64,000 bases of DNA from Helicobacter hepaticus ATCC 51449. Lineage in GTDB: Bacteria; Campylobacterota; Campylobacteria; Campylobacterales; Helicobacteraceae. Shown piece by piece: positions 1 through 8,907 of the stretch. The stretch lies in the NCBI RefSeq assembly GCF_000007905.1, contig NC_004917.1, positions 620,001 through 684,000 on the forward strand. Reading direction: 5' to 3'. The translations under genes and the position numbers were made by a program. The notes under the pieces were generated by a model, which was not told where the DNA came from, did not search any database, and was given only the letters and a program-made list of their open reading frames with translations. Each line of letters opens with the position of its first letter. The stretch's first letter is position 1.

Positions 1-40
1 CCAAGACAAACTCACTACCCTTATACAAAAGATATACTGA
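1..40 (+). CDS. C-terminal tail of an upstream gene (partial)
   Basis: One frame is open from the window edge and ends in TGA at 38-40, which overlaps the ATG of the next gene as TGATG, a typical translational-coupling junction. Only about a dozen residues are visible (ending in LIQKIY). In H. pylori the gene before the equivalent pseudouridine synthase is waaA (kdtA), but that name cannot be supported from this fragment. Confidence 0.4.
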   Translation, partial: QDKLTTLIQKIY

Positions 41-777
41 TGTATAAAGATAAGGCTTACAAAGTCCTCGCCCGCACACATAATATTTCTCATAATCAAG
101 CTAAATCTCTTATTGATAAAGGACTTGTCTTCGCTGCAGGCAAAAAAGTAAATATCGCACGACTTGAAATCCCAATCCATACTGCCTTTGAGATTCTTAA
201 ACCCAAAAAACCTAAAGTGCTTTTTACCGATGAACATATCCTTGCGCTTGAAAAACCACCATTTATAGAATCTTATGATTTAAGTAATATGTTTGAAGGC
301 TGGCATTTGCTTCATAGGCTTGATAGGGAAACAAGTGGTGTCATTTTGCTCATTAAGGAAGGAAGTGCTTTTCACATAAAAGCAAAAGAAGCCTTTAAAA
401 ATCAAGAAGTTTATAAAGAATATGTTTGCCTTGTGCACGGAATCCTAGCAGATTCCATAGAAATAAATAAAGCAATCTCTACAACAAAAAGAGGTTTTGC
501 AAAATCACGCATTGATAAAAAAGGGTTAAATGCACTCACTCTCCTCACCCCTCTAAGTATAATGGGTAAAAAAACCTTGCTCAAAGCCCTTATCAAAACA
601 GGGCGCACACATCAAATACGCGTGCATTGTCAAAGTATCAATCACCCTATACTAGGCGATAGAATCTATGGTAAAAATGATGAAGCAAAACGTCTTATGC
701 TTCACGCCCATAAAATCGCGCTTTTGGGCTATGAATTTACTTCGCCCCTGCCAAAAGAACTACGTATTGGAGAATGA
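40..777 (+). CDS. RluA-family RNA pseudouridine synthase
   Basis: Converts specific uridines in rRNA or tRNA to pseudouridine in the cytoplasm. The N-terminal 40 residues look like a short S4-type RNA-binding segment. The catalytic signature HRLDRETSG is at residues 92-100, with Asp95 the expected nucleophile. The C-terminal half has the family motifs TGRTHQIRVH and HPILGDRIYG. At 245 residues it is short for the family. It starts on the ATG overlapping the upstream TGA, and its own stop sits beside the next gene, so it is part of a run of co-directional genes. The target position (RluA, RluC or RluD type) cannot be decided from sequence. Confidence 0.88.
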   Translation: MYKDKAYKVLARTHNISHNQAKSLIDKGLVFAAGKKVNIARLEIPIHTAFEILKPKKPKVLFTDEHILALEKPPFIESYDLSNMFEGWHLLHRLDRETSGVILLIKEGSAFHIKAKEAFKNQEVYKEYVCLVHGILADSIEINKAISTTKRGFAKSRIDKKGLNALTLLTPLSIMGKKTLLKALIKTGRTHQIRVHCQSINHPILGDRIYGKNDEAKRLMLHAHKIALLGYEFTSPLPKELRIGE

Positions 778-782
778 TAGCT

Positions 783-1367
783 ATGCAATATTTTTATTCT
801 CACGGATTTCACTCTAGTCGTGATTCTCAAGCGTATAAGCGGCTTTGTTGTGGTTTAGATATTGAGCCACAACAACTTGTTTATGACAATGGCGCAGATT
901 TTTATACAAATCTGTATAGCTGCAAAAGTCAATTACAAAATTGTATAGAATCCAATATGCCCTTTGGTTTTATTGGCAACTCTTTGGGGGCATTTTACTT
1001 ATGGCAACTCACACTATTTGCGCCCACTCTAAGTATTCCTACACCTCATACGCTTATTCTTTTCAATCCTGTTCTTGAACCCTTAGTGCAACTTAAAAAA
1101 TATATCAATCAACCTCAAATCAATACTACAACGCATCAAAGTTTTACATTTAGTTATGATTCGTGGGTTTCATATGCGCATTCCTTGCGTATGCCTTTAG
1201 CAAAACAGATTCAATGTATTGTATGCCTTTCACTTGATGATGAACTCATTGATGTGCAAGTTTCAAAAGCCTATTGGCAACATTATGCGCGTATTGTAAT
1301 GATTGAAGGTGGTCATATTATTACGGATTTTTCACCTTTTAAACAAACACTTGCACCTTTTCTTTAA
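783..1367 (+). CDS. YqiA/UPF0227-like alpha/beta-hydrolase (esterase)
   Basis: A small single-domain alpha/beta hydrolase of 194 residues. It opens with YFYSHGFHSS, the usual first strand and oxyanion region of the YqiA/YcfP family, followed by a nucleophile elbow GNSLG. An Asp region (SLDDELID) and a late His (EGGHIITDF) complete a plausible catalytic triad. I prefer the ATG at 783 to that at 774 because GGAG at 769-772 is then ten bases away; it would be only one base from the earlier ATG. YqiA-type enzymes hydrolyse short acyl esters; the natural substrate here is unknown. The gene converges on the next one with 14 bp between stops. Confidence 0.7.
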   Translation: MQYFYSHGFHSSRDSQAYKRLCCGLDIEPQQLVYDNGADFYTNLYSCKSQLQNCIESNMPFGFIGNSLGAFYLWQLTLFAPTLSIPTPHTLILFNPVLEPLVQLKKYINQPQINTTTHQSFTFSYDSWVSYAHSLRMPLAKQIQCIVCLSLDDELIDVQVSKAYWQHYARIVMIEGGHIITDFSPFKQTLAPFL

Positions 1368-1381
1368 TCTACTCTGCTGTT

Positions 1382-2275
1382 CTATTTTCCTATGTTTTCA
1401 CTCAAACCCGATATACAATTTTGCGCTTTACAATCAAGTTTGGATACAACCTCACCAAGCTCATTATATTCTTTTTGCCAAATGGCTTGATTCTCTTCAT
1501 AAAGCATTTGCATTTTAGGCTTTCCGCTCGGATAGAACCAACTTACTTCTACTTTTTTTGGCACTCCTGTATCATAAAAACGCTCTATCATTACAACACC
1601 ATTTCCATCATAGGTTCGCTCACGTCCAGTCTTTTGGTCATTATTAAAACTTGCCTCTTCACGCACAATACCATTTACATCATATTGCTTCATATCACCA
1701 TTTTTTAATCCATCACGATAATTGACGATTTCTTGTATCTTGCCATTTTTAAAAAATCCACGACTAATACCCTCAATCTTGCCTTGTTTATAGGTATATT
1801 GTCTTGCAACTTTTCCATTATCATAATATTCTATAACCTTGCCATCAAGCAAACCATCATTATAATCAGCTTCCTTAGCAAGTGTGCCATTGCTATGATA
1901 CCATTTGGCTTTGCCAATAATTTTACCCTCTGAATAAGTAATTTCGGATTTAAGTATATTTTGAGGATAAAATTCTTGTGCCAAACCTTCAAGCTTATTG
2001 TTTTTATAATTTGCATCATAAATAACTTCACCATCACGGGAATATTTCATCTCACGACCTTCTTTACGTCCATTAATAAAGTGCATTTGATGCAATAAAT
2101 GCCCTGTTTGATCATACCAAGATTCTCGCCCGTGCTTAATCTCTGTGCCTTTAATGTAAGTTACACGTCTTTGTTTTACCTCACCAGCAGTTTCAGTATT
2201 CGTAATACGCACTTCTAACTCTGCGCTATAAATTAAACCTATTAAACTTATGCAAATAATAATATATTTTAACAT
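1382..2275 (-). CDS. Secreted MORN/YwqK-type repeat protein
   Basis: A 297-residue protein with an N-terminal signal peptide (hydrophobic residues 4-16, likely cleavage near YSAEL). About ten tandem repeats of roughly 24 residues follow, with the pattern G-x4-Y-x3-G-x7-Y-x2-G-x3-G, as in MORN_2/YwqK proteins. Such repeats form an elongated beta array. Automated pipelines often name this family a toxin-antitoxin antitoxin, but no toxin gene is adjacent and the protein is exported, so that label is not supported. A -10-like TATAAT lies at 2338-2333. Function unknown; probably periplasmic or surface associated. Confidence 0.75.
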   Translation of the reverse strand: MLKYIIICISLIGLIYSAELEVRITNTETAGEVKQRRVTYIKGTEIKHGRESWYDQTGHLLHQMHFINGRKEGREMKYSRDGEVIYDANYKNNKLEGLAQEFYPQNILKSEITYSEGKIIGKAKWYHSNGTLAKEADYNDGLLDGKVIEYYDNGKVARQYTYKQGKIEGISRGFFKNGKIQEIVNYRDGLKNGDMKQYDVNGIVREEASFNNDQKTGRERTYDGNGVVMIERFYDTGVPKKVEVSWFYPSGKPKMQMLYEENQAIWQKEYNELGEVVSKLDCKAQNCISGLSENIGK

Positions 2276-2332
2276 TTTATGTTCCTTATATTTCTAGCAA
2301 ACATATCGGCATCAGCATAAAAAAATCAATTT

Positions 2333-2338
2333 ATTATA
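2333..2338 (-). promoter_or_regulatory. -10 element for the MORN-repeat gene
   Basis: TATAAT on the minus strand lies about 58 bp upstream of the ATG, just downstream of the ugd stop codon, giving the MORN gene its own predicted promoter. No convincing -35 is visible, which is normal for Campylobacterota housekeeping promoters. Confidence 0.45.
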
Positions 2339-2352
2339 GAAAGAGAAAGCTT

Positions 2353-3693
2353 TTAGTTATTATGCTTTACACCAATTTGGTAATACTCAAATCCTTTAGA
2401 TTCCATATCAAGATGTTGATAAATATTTCGTCCATCAAAAATAATAGGATTCATAAGAAGTTTTGCAATTTCATTAAAGTCTGGGCTTCTAAACTCACGC
2501 CATTCTGTTACAATCACAAGCGCCGCACAATCCTTTAATGCCTCATATTTACTCTCCTCTAAGGTAAGAGATTGCATATAATCTTTAAGATAGAATTGTG
2601 CCTGTCCATAAGCCTTTGGGTCATAAGCTTTAATTTTTGCTCCCCTTTTACTTAACTGCTCTATAAGCACCAAGGAGCTTGCTTCTCGCATATCATCAGT
2701 TTCTGGCTTAAAGCTAAGTCCCCACAATGCAAAACTAAGCCCTGATAAATCTTCGCCAAAATAGCGCACGATTTTTTCTACCAAAAGCATTTTTTGCTCA
2801 TTATTTACACGTTGAACTGCACCTAAAATACACGCATCATAGCCAAAATCTTTTGCGGTTTTTTCTAATGCACGCACATCTTTAGGAAAACAACTCCCAC
2901 CATAGCCACAACCCGGATAAATAAAACTATATCCAATACGCGCATCTGAACCAATACCTAATCGCACATCATTAATATTTGCTCCCACGCGCTCACAAAT
3001 TTGACTCATTTCATTAATAAAGCTAATTTTCGTAGCAAGCATAGCATTTGCGGCATATTTTGTCATTTCCGCAGATTCTATCCCCATAGAAATAAATCTA
3101 TCGCTTTTAAGCAAAAAAGGTGCGTAGAGTGTCTTCATTGTATCTAATGCTCTTGTAGAATCTGTTCCAATCACTACTCTATCAGGGCTCATAAAGTCTT
3201 TAATCGCCATTCCCTCTTTAAGAAATTCTGGATTACTTACCACATCAAAAGCTACTGAAGTGATATGACGCTTTAGGAGCGTGGATTCTATTAGTTTTCG
3301 CACTTCCCGTGCAGTGCCAACAGGAACTGTGCTTTTATCCACTATAACCACATATTCACGCTCTATATACGTCCCAATATCCATTGCTACATTGCGCACA
3401 TAAGATAAATCTGCACTTCCATCATCGCCCATAGGTGTGCCAACTGCGATAAAAATTACTTCAGCATTAGAAATTGCTTCTTTTTTGTCAGTAGTAAAAC
3501 AAAGTGTGCCAAGTGCAGTATTTTCGCGCACTAAAGATTCCAAACCGGGCTCATAAATCGGAATATCCCCTTTTTGAAGTTGCAAAATTTTCTTAGAATC
3601 CACATCAAGGCATACAACATTATTTCCCATTTGAGCAAAGCAAGCCCCTGCTACAAGTCCAACATAACCACTACCTATAATTGTAATATGCAC
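2353..3693 (-). CDS. ugd: UDP-glucose 6-dehydrogenase
   Basis: Oxidises UDP-glucose to UDP-glucuronate with two NAD+ in the cytoplasm. The 446-residue length is usual for the bacterial enzyme. The NAD-binding motif GSGYVG is at residues 7-12 and the catalytic cysteine is C268 in GYGGSCFPKD. The C-terminal UDP-binding domain has the typical ALWGLSFKPETDDMREASS stretch. It lies downstream of a lipoprotein gene on the same strand, 35 bp away. The product is the substrate of the UDP-glucuronate decarboxylase encoded on the other strand at 4954, so the two genes together make UDP-xylose. Confidence 0.95.
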   Translation of the reverse strand: MHITIIGSGYVGLVAGACFAQMGNNVVCLDVDSKKILQLQKGDIPIYEPGLESLVRENTALGTLCFTTDKKEAISNAEVIFIAVGTPMGDDGSADLSYVRNVAMDIGTYIEREYVVIVDKSTVPVGTAREVRKLIESTLLKRHITSVAFDVVSNPEFLKEGMAIKDFMSPDRVVIGTDSTRALDTMKTLYAPFLLKSDRFISMGIESAEMTKYAANAMLATKISFINEMSQICERVGANINDVRLGIGSDARIGYSFIYPGCGYGGSCFPKDVRALEKTAKDFGYDACILGAVQRVNNEQKMLLVEKIVRYFGEDLSGLSFALWGLSFKPETDDMREASSLVLIEQLSKRGAKIKAYDPKAYGQAQFYLKDYMQSLTLEESKYEALKDCAALVIVTEWREFRSPDFNEIAKLLMNPIIFDGRNIYQHLDMESKGFEYYQIGVKHNN

Positions 3694-3728
3694 TCTTTCT
3701 CCTTAAGGCATTTTATACAAAATTAAAT

Positions 3729-4268
3729 TTATATTTTTAAGAGATTAGTAAAAATTGTTTTTAAAGCACGCTGAACTAAACGCTCTTTTTGCTCTTGCGT
3801 AATTTGTGGCTCTTCGCCTATGCCAAGATATTTTTTTCCACTCATTTTCATAGTGCTTGAGGCATTTTGAGTGATTGTATAATTAGCTCTGCTCATAACA
3901 AACCTCACTTCACTTTTTAAACTAGCTGAACTTTGGGTGCTAACGGCGCTTGTATCTTTTTTACTCTCTTTGACTTCAAGTCCATATTCAATATTTAATA
4001 CATACCCTTTTTCGCGATTGTTTAATTTAGATTCAACGACAAAACAACCAGAATCTCTAAGAGCTTTATCCAAAATTGTTCTAAAATCTTGCTTTGAAAG
4101 CACATTTTGTCCAATATCATTGATTTGCCCTAGTGTGATTGTGTATTTTGCCTCGTTACACATTTTTTCTATTTCATTTTGTGTGCTTGATGGTGTAGGC
4201 TTATTTGAAAAACAACCTGTCATCAAATACATTATGCCAATCATTCCAATAACATATAAATGCTTCAT
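3729..4268 (-). CDS. Putative lipoprotein, function unknown
   Basis: A 179-residue protein with a lipoprotein signal peptide: hydrophobic residues 4-17, then lipobox LMTGC with Cys19 as the lipidated residue, then a Ser/Thr/Pro-rich tether. The mature part is mixed alpha/beta with a stretch (FRTILDKALRDSGCFVVES) loosely reminiscent of CsgG- or LpoB-type proteins. That resemblance is weak and not a call. It is probably transcribed with ugd, 35 bp downstream, which hints at an envelope role. The SD is AAGGAG, 9 bp before the ATG. Confidence 0.6.
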   Translation of the reverse strand: MKHLYVIGMIGIMYLMTGCFSNKPTPSSTQNEIEKMCNEAKYTITLGQINDIGQNVLSKQDFRTILDKALRDSGCFVVESKLNNREKGYVLNIEYGLEVKESKKDTSAVSTQSSASLKSEVRFVMSRANYTITQNASSTMKMSGKKYLGIGEEPQITQEQKERLVQRALKTIFTNLLKI

Positions 4269-4416
4269 TCGTCACTTCTCCTTAATTATTGCATAATAAT
4301 AAACAAAGTCTATTCTATCTTAAGAAGATAAATTGAACAAAAAAAGAGTGTTACTTGTTTATTTGTAAGAAATTCTTTAAGAGAAAAATAAATTGAGAAA
4401 ATGCTAGGAAAAAGAG

Positions 4417-4451
4417 AATCTCACATACATTTATTCTTGCAATGTGAGATT
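4417..4451 (-). terminator. Rho-independent terminator of the ferredoxin gene
   Basis: A perfect 10-bp inverted repeat (4417-4426 and 4442-4451) with a 15-nt loop lies 13 bp past the ferredoxin stop. On the minus strand it is followed by a CTCTTTTT run, so it reads as an intrinsic terminator for that gene. Confidence 0.7.
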
Positions 4452-4463
4452 TATAATTGAGTA

Positions 4464-4742
4464 TTAAGACATTACTGGATGTGTGCCATCTCTCATATCC
4501 GCACCAATATAGTCGCGATTAGCAGTTCCTAACTCGCTCCATACAATGCAACCATCAGTCGGACAAGCACTCGCACACGCGGGTTGCTCATTATGTCCGA
4601 CACACTCTACACACTTATTTTGATAAACATAATAAGTGCCCTCGCCTGTTGGATTAGCATCATCATCTACAATGGCACTTACAGGACATTCATCAATGCA
4701 AGAACCACAAGCGATACAAATATCTGTAATTTTTACAGCCAT
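4464..4742 (-). CDS. fdx: 2[4Fe-4S] ferredoxin, Allochromatium type
   Basis: A 92-residue cytoplasmic electron carrier. The first cluster motif CIACGSCIDECP is canonical. The second is expanded, C-x2-C-x8-C-x3-C-P, and is followed by a C-terminal extension of about 35 residues. This is the signature of Allochromatium-type ferredoxins. In Helicobacter such ferredoxins are candidate partners of pyruvate and 2-oxoglutarate oxidoreductases; the partner here is inferred. It is a single-gene unit, with a -10 candidate at 4794-4789, SD AAGGGAG, and a strong terminator downstream. Confidence 0.9.
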   Translation of the reverse strand: MAVKITDICIACGSCIDECPVSAIVDDDANPTGEGTYYVYQNKCVECVGHNEQPACASACPTDGCIVWSELGTANRDYIGADMRDGTHPVMS

Positions 4743-4788
4743 TTAGTTCTCCCTTATTTGTTGTTTATGGGCTTAAAACCCAGCTGAG

Positions 4789-4794
4789 AGTATA
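4789..4794 (-). promoter_or_regulatory. -10 element for ferredoxin
   Basis: TATACT on the minus strand, preceded by TGAT, lies about 47 bp upstream of the ferredoxin ATG. The 211-bp interval 4743-4953 between the divergent ferredoxin and uxs genes holds this element and the uxs promoter, and nothing else I recognise. Confidence 0.4.
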
Positions 4795-4914
4795 ATCATA
4801 TTTATCTTAAAAAATACATAAAATTAAGAATAATAAAATTTTACTTTACTAATAATTACAGCTAATTGAATAAGTGATTTAAATGGCATAGAAAGAATCT
4901 AATGGCATTTTGGA

Positions 4915-4920
4915 TATAAT
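4915..4920 (+). promoter_or_regulatory. -10 element for uxs-GT90
   Basis: A consensus TATAAT sits in GGATATAATATCC, a short palindrome centred on the -10, 33 bp before the uxs ATG. An AAAGGA ribosome-binding site lies between. It is the obvious promoter for uxs and the overlapping GT90 gene. Confidence 0.6.
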
Positions 4921-4953
4921 ATCCCCAATAAAAATAAATCATAAAGGAACCTA

Positions 4954-5892
4954 ATGCTAAATAAAAAAATATTAGTTACAGGCGGAGCAGGATTTTTGGG
5001 CTCACATTTGTGTGAAAAACTTTTAAATCGTGGTGATGAGGTGCTTTGTGTGGATAATCTTTTCACAGGCACAAAACAAAATATTATACATTTACTCTCA
5101 AATCCCCGTTTTGAATTTATGCGCCACGATGTAACTTTTCCTCTCTATGTAGAAGTTGATGAAATTTATAATCTCGCTTGCCCTGCTTCTCCAGTGCATT
5201 ATCAATTTGACCCAGTGCAAACAACTAAAACTTCCGTTATGGGAGCAATCAATATGCTAGGACTTGCAAAGAGAGTGAAAGCGAAGATTCTGCAAGCAAG
5301 CACGAGTGAAGTTTATGGCGATCCTGAAATCCACCCACAAGTAGAATCCTACAAAGGCTCAGTGAATCCTATTGGTATAAGGGCGTGTTATGATGAGGGA
5401 AAGCGATGTGCAGAAACACTTTTTTTTGATTATCAAAGGCAGCATAATTTAAATATTAAAGTAATGAGAATTTTTAATACCTATGGACCTAGAATGCACC
5501 CAAACGATGGGCGTGTAGTGAGTAATTTTATCATTCAAGCACTCAAAGGCGAAGATGTTACGATTTATGGCGAAGGCAAGCAAACTCGTAGTTTTTGCTA
5601 TGTAGATGATTTGATTGAGGGTATGATAAGACTTATGGATAGTAGAGATGGATTCTATGGACCTGTAAATATAGGGAATCCACGTGAATTTAGTATGATT
5701 GAACTTGCAAATGCAGTGCTAGAGCTCACTCACTCTAAATCCAAACTTGTTTTTTCACCCTTACCTCAAGATGACCCAAAACAACGGCAACCCGATATTA
5801 GCCTTGCTCAAAATGAGCTAGGGTGGAATCCAAATGTTGAGCTTAAAGAAGGGCTAATAAAAACAATTGCGTATTTTAAGGAAATTATATGA
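4954..5892 (+). CDS. uxs: UDP-glucuronate decarboxylase (UDP-xylose synthase)
   Basis: An extended short-chain dehydrogenase of 312 residues that converts UDP-glucuronate to UDP-xylose. The NAD motif GGAGFLGSH is at residues 10-18. The catalytic pair is Tyr146/Lys150 in ACYDEGKR, with the Ser/Thr of ASTSEVYGD upstream. The motif ending [18 protein letters not shown]-like (here NTYGPRMHP) and the CPASPVHYQ loop are typical of UXS rather than epimerases. With ugd on the opposite strand it forms a complete UDP-glucose to UDP-xylose route. The stop overlaps the GT90 start by four bases, implying coupled translation. Confidence 0.92.
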   Translation: MLNKKILVTGGAGFLGSHLCEKLLNRGDEVLCVDNLFTGTKQNIIHLLSNPRFEFMRHDVTFPLYVEVDEIYNLACPASPVHYQFDPVQTTKTSVMGAINMLGLAKRVKAKILQASTSEVYGDPEIHPQVESYKGSVNPIGIRACYDEGKRCAETLFFDYQRQHNLNIKVMRIFNTYGPRMHPNDGRVVSNFIIQALKGEDVTIYGEGKQTRSFCYVDDLIEGMIRLMDSRDGFYGPVNIGNPREFSMIELANAVLELTHSKSKLVFSPLPQDDPKQRQPDISLAQNELGWNPNVELKEGLIKTIAYFKEII

Positions 5893-6902
5893 AAAATAAT
5901 TATTTTCTCTATAATCTTAAGGGAATCTCTCGTATGCTAACACCTGCAGTATTTTTGCCCAAAAATCGTGAGAAAATTTTAAAAGATGTGCTCACACGCC
6001 CTGATATTGAATATATTAAATCACGTGTAGATTATTATTGCCAATTAAATAATCCTATCACCCTTGATGATGAAGCGAAAAATCTTAGCTTTGTGCGATT
6101 TACACGCAAGAAAACCGTGTATTTTTTTGATACCTATGAATACACAAGATATTTTCCTCAAGATTTTAAAGCGCATTTTGCATTTGGCGATATTAACTTT
6201 ATTTGCCCTAAACCCTCTATTACAAAATCACGTCCAATAAAGGATTATTATGAATCGCATTCTCAACAATTAACATTGGGGGGGGGGCATAACGCTCTTA
6301 AGTCTCCACCTTTTAATTATTCTACTTTGCTTAATTTAGAAAAGGTGCGACATTTTACATTTATCAATGATCCATATACCTTTGAAGATAAACAAGATAA
6401 ACTTTTTTATCGTGGCGGGATTTATCAACCCCATCGCACACAATTTTTTGAAAAGTATTTTAATCATCGGCTCTGTGATTTAGGACATACCGGAAGTAAA
6501 AGAGTGCATCACTTATGGCAAAAGCCAAAAATTGGCATAGCCAAACATTTACCTTATAAATTTTTGCTCTCTTTAGAGGGGAATGATGTTGCAAGCAATC
6601 TCAAATGGGTAATGAGCTCTAATTCTCTTGCAATTATGTCAAAGCCAAAATTTGAAACTTGGTTTATGGAAGGCACACTTAAATCAAATGTGCATTATGC
6701 ACAAATCCGCGATGACTATGAAGACTTGGAGGAAAGGTTAGAATATTTCATCAAACACCCAAATGAAGCTAAAGAAATTATCCATAACGCCCAAGAGTAT
6801 ATTAAACAATTTTTTGATACAAAACGTGAAGCTATCATTTCTCTTTTAGTGCTTGAAAAATATTTCTACTACACAGGACAAATCGATAAACTTAGAATAT
6901 AA
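5889..6902 (+). CDS. GT90-family (CAP10/LpsA-like) glycosyltransferase with G10 tract
   Basis: A 337-residue cytoplasmic glycosyltransferase related to the LpsA/CAP10 group (GT90), recognised from the C-terminal region: [35 protein letters not shown], and [23 protein letters not shown]90 includes xylosyl- and glucosyltransferases. Its coupling to uxs suggests UDP-xylose as donor and LPS or another surface glycan as acceptor (inference). A run of ten G residues at 6278-6287 encodes Gly-Gly-Gly near residue 131. Losing one G brings a TAG stop after about 18 codons, and gaining one brings a TAA almost at once, so the gene is built to switch. As sequenced it is in the ON frame. Confidence 0.85.
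   Translation: MKNNYFLYNLKGISRMLTPAVFLPKNREKILKDVLTRPDIEYIKSRVDYYCQLNNPITLDDEAKNLSFVRFTRKKTVYFFDTYEYTRYFPQDFKAHFAFGDINFICPKPSITKSRPIKDYYESHSQQLTLGGGHNALKSPPFNYSTLLNLEKVRHFTFINDPYTFEDKQDKLFYRGGIYQPHRTQFFEKYFNHRLCDLGHTGSKRVHHLWQKPKIGIAKHLPYKFLLSLEGNDVASNLKWVMSSNSLAIMSKPKFETWFMEGTLKSNVHYAQIRDDYEDLEERLEYFIKHPNEAKEIIHNAQEYIKQFFDTKREAIISLLVLEKYFYYTGQIDKLRI
6278..6287 (+). repeat. Poly-G (G10) homopolymer, candidate phase-variation tract
   Basis: Ten consecutive G residues inside the GT90 gene, in an AT-rich genome where such runs are rare. Slipped-strand changes of one base would truncate the protein at about 40-45% of its length. G/C homopolymers of this size in surface-glycan genes are the classic contingency loci of Helicobacter and Campylobacter. 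Confidence 0.85.
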
Positions 6903-6925
6903 AACTAAAGCAGATTCTAAACGAT

Positions 6926-6953
6926 GCTAGAGCTCCCCTAGAGGAGCATTAGC
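6926..6953. terminator. Hairpin between convergent GT90 and lctP genes
   Basis: A two-part stem: GCTA/TAGC outside (6926-6929 with 6950-6953) and GCTCC/GGAGC inside (6932-6936 with 6943-6947), with a 6-nt loop. It begins 24 bp past the GT90 stop and touches the lctP stop codon. No long T run follows on either strand, so it is a probable but not classic bidirectional terminator. Confidence 0.5.
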
Positions 6954-8728
6954 TATTTAACCAGGGCTACCGCTTCGGGAATGATATAAGGAATAAACAT
7001 AGCAATAATAGCTGTCCAAATACCAATAAGAATGATAAATGCAAGAGAATATTTTAAAGTAAATTTAAATAAATCTGATTCTTTACCAACTAACCCAACC
7101 GCTGCACAAGCAATCGCGATACTTTGTGGAGAAATCATTTTACCTACAACACCACCTACAGAATTTGCTGCAAGAAATAATGTTTCTTTAATACCAAGCT
7201 CTTGTGCAGTAACTTGTTGAAGCGGACCAAAGAGTAGATTTGAGCTTGTATCACTTCCTGTGATAAACACACCAAGCCACCCAATAACTGGACTAAAGAA
7301 AGCAAATAAATCGCCTGTTTTTGCAAAAGCAATACCCAAAGTTGCGCTCATACCACTATTTTTTGAGATAAAAGCAAAGGCAACAACAAGCCCAATTGTG
7401 ATACAAGGAATTGCCATTTCTTTTAAGGTATCTCCAAGTGCTTCTTCAGCAACACTTGATTTTATTCTCAAAAAAGCGATGGTTAAAAAAGCGGCTACTA
7501 AAATCGCTGTGCCTGCTTGAAGCGCAATAAGATTAATGGGCAAATCAATTTTTATAGGATTGCCGCTAGGGTCAGTTATGACACTTGTAAGAGGATTGAA
7601 AGCCATACTCACTTGGGTATAGTTTAAGGCTCCAATTTGATAATAACCTATCGTTGCTCCCGCATCATCAATTATAGGCTTTATGCTAAAAAAGAAACTC
7701 TCTTTAGGTAAAGCAATAGCTCCATTTATCAATAAATCTGGATTCTCAAATAAAATTTTCTTTGCTTCAAATATTGCTTTAAACCAAGGCTGAGTCCAAA
7801 TAATTACACAAATAATGAGCAAAATAAACGGAAGCCACGCTTTAAAGACTTTAACAAATTCAAGTTTTTCGTGGTTTGAAAAATCTTTTAAATCATCAAG
7901 CCTAAATATATTTGTGGGAGACCAAAACTTCAAAAAAGCTGTGGTACAAACTAAAGATACTACAGCAGAAACTATATCAGGAAGCTCTGCACCAAGATAG
8001 TTTGAGCTAATAAATTGAGTAGCTGTAAAGCTCACTGCTGCTACCAAAATTGCCGGGAAAGTTTCTCTCACACCTTTGATTCCGTCCATTAAAAATACAA
8101 TAAAGAAAGGGATTGTTAAACTCAAAGGCACAAGCATACGCCCAACCATTGCCGCAACAGAATATTGCTCTACACCTACAAGATTACTCATTGCAATAAT
8201 TGGAATCCCAACTGCTCCAAAAGCCACAGGAGCAGTATTTGCAATCAAACAAAGTCCTGCTGCATATAATGGACGAAGCCCCAAGCCCACAAGGAGTGCT
8301 GCTGTAATTGCAACAGGTCCGCCAAAGCCAATGGCTCCCTCCAAAAATGAACCAAAACAAAATCCAATCAAAATCACTTGGATTCTATGATCAGGCGTGA
8401 TAGTCATTACACTTTGTTTAATTACTTCAAAAGAGCCAGATTTCACCGAAAGCTTATAGAGAAAGATTGCTGCAATAATAATCCAAGCAATAGGCCACAT
8501 TCCTTGTGCAAATCCTTGCACAAAAGAAGCACCTATGAGTGAAAAAGGCATTTTGTAAGCATAAAATGCCACCAAAGTCGCTACAATCACTGTGATAAAG
8601 CCCGCTATATATCCCTTAAGCTTTAAAACAAGCAAACATAATAAAAAACACGCAATAGGTATAAAAGCTACTGCTGCACTTAACCACATATTGTTAAGTG
8701 GATCATAAATCTGTTCCCAAGCACCCAT
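6953..8728 (-). CDS. lctP: L-lactate permease (LctP family)
   Basis: An inner-membrane lactate:proton symporter of 591 residues, the normal family length. It has a dense series of hydrophobic segments from about residue 16 to the C-terminus and the conserved family stretches GFCFGSFLEGAIGFGGPVAITAALL and GSDTSSNLLFGPLQ. It is divergent from lutABC across a 293-bp control region, so uptake and oxidation of lactate are encoded together, as in H. pylori and C. jejuni. SD AAAGGAGA precedes the ATG. Confidence 0.95.
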   Translation of the reverse strand: MGAWEQIYDPLNNMWLSAAVAFIPIACFLLCLLVLKLKGYIAGFITVIVATLVAFYAYKMPFSLIGASFVQGFAQGMWPIAWIIIAAIFLYKLSVKSGSFEVIKQSVMTITPDHRIQVILIGFCFGSFLEGAIGFGGPVAITAALLVGLGLRPLYAAGLCLIANTAPVAFGAVGIPIIAMSNLVGVEQYSVAAMVGRMLVPLSLTIPFFIVFLMDGIKGVRETFPAILVAAVSFTATQFISSNYLGAELPDIVSAVVSLVCTTAFLKFWSPTNIFRLDDLKDFSNHEKLEFVKVFKAWLPFILLIICVIIWTQPWFKAIFEAKKILFENPDLLINGAIALPKESFFFSIKPIIDDAGATIGYYQIGALNYTQVSMAFNPLTSVITDPSGNPIKIDLPINLIALQAGTAILVAAFLTIAFLRIKSSVAEEALGDTLKEMAIPCITIGLVVAFAFISKNSGMSATLGIAFAKTGDLFAFFSPVIGWLGVFITGSDTSSNLLFGPLQQVTAQELGIKETLFLAANSVGGVVGKMISPQSIAIACAAVGLVGKESDLFKFTLKYSLAFIILIGIWTAIIAMFIPYIIPEAVALVK

Positions 8729-8868
8729 TTTTAGAATCTCCTTTAATCTTTATGGTTAGAATCTTTTCAAAATAACAACTGCAACTGCCATTTTGCTATT
8801 GATTTTAAAATATCAAAAAAAACTTAACCTTATGAAATAGATGAATGAGTATGTATTTTATATGCCAA

Positions 8869-8885
8869 TGTGTAAAATTTTCACA
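8869..8885. promoter_or_regulatory. Candidate operator site 1 of the lactate regulon
   Basis: The 17-mer TGTGTAAAATTTTCACA is a near-perfect dyad centred on 8877. With flanking AAT/ATT bases, 9 of 10 base pairs are symmetric over 21 bp. It lies just upstream of an AT-rich -10-like region (8856-8861, minus strand) for lctP. A second copy in reverse orientation lies 39 bp away. The whole intergenic interval is 8729-9021; apart from these sites and promoter-like TA-rich stretches I see nothing in it. Confidence 0.55.
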
Positions 8886-8901
8886 TTAAATCCATTTGAC
8901 A

Positions 8902-8907
8902 TATAAT
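8902..8907 (+). promoter_or_regulatory. -10-like TATAAT between the two lactate dyads
   Basis: A consensus TATAAT on the plus strand, with TTGACA at 8896-8901 directly abutting rather than at normal spacing. It abuts operator site 2. It would give lutABC a leader of over 100 nt. Another -10 candidate (CATAAT near 8990) closer to lutA is also possible. Confidence 0.35.

Noticed and set aside
1382-2275. Toxin-antitoxin antitoxin (YwqK label)
   Set aside because: The protein has a signal peptide and MORN-type repeats, and no partner toxin gene lies beside it.
5420-5427. T8 run in uxs, and similar T8/A8 runs at 9032, 42201 and 57471
   Set aside because: Eight-base A/T runs are common in AT-rich DNA and far less mutable than G10. 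I do not treat them as contingency loci without evidence of variation.
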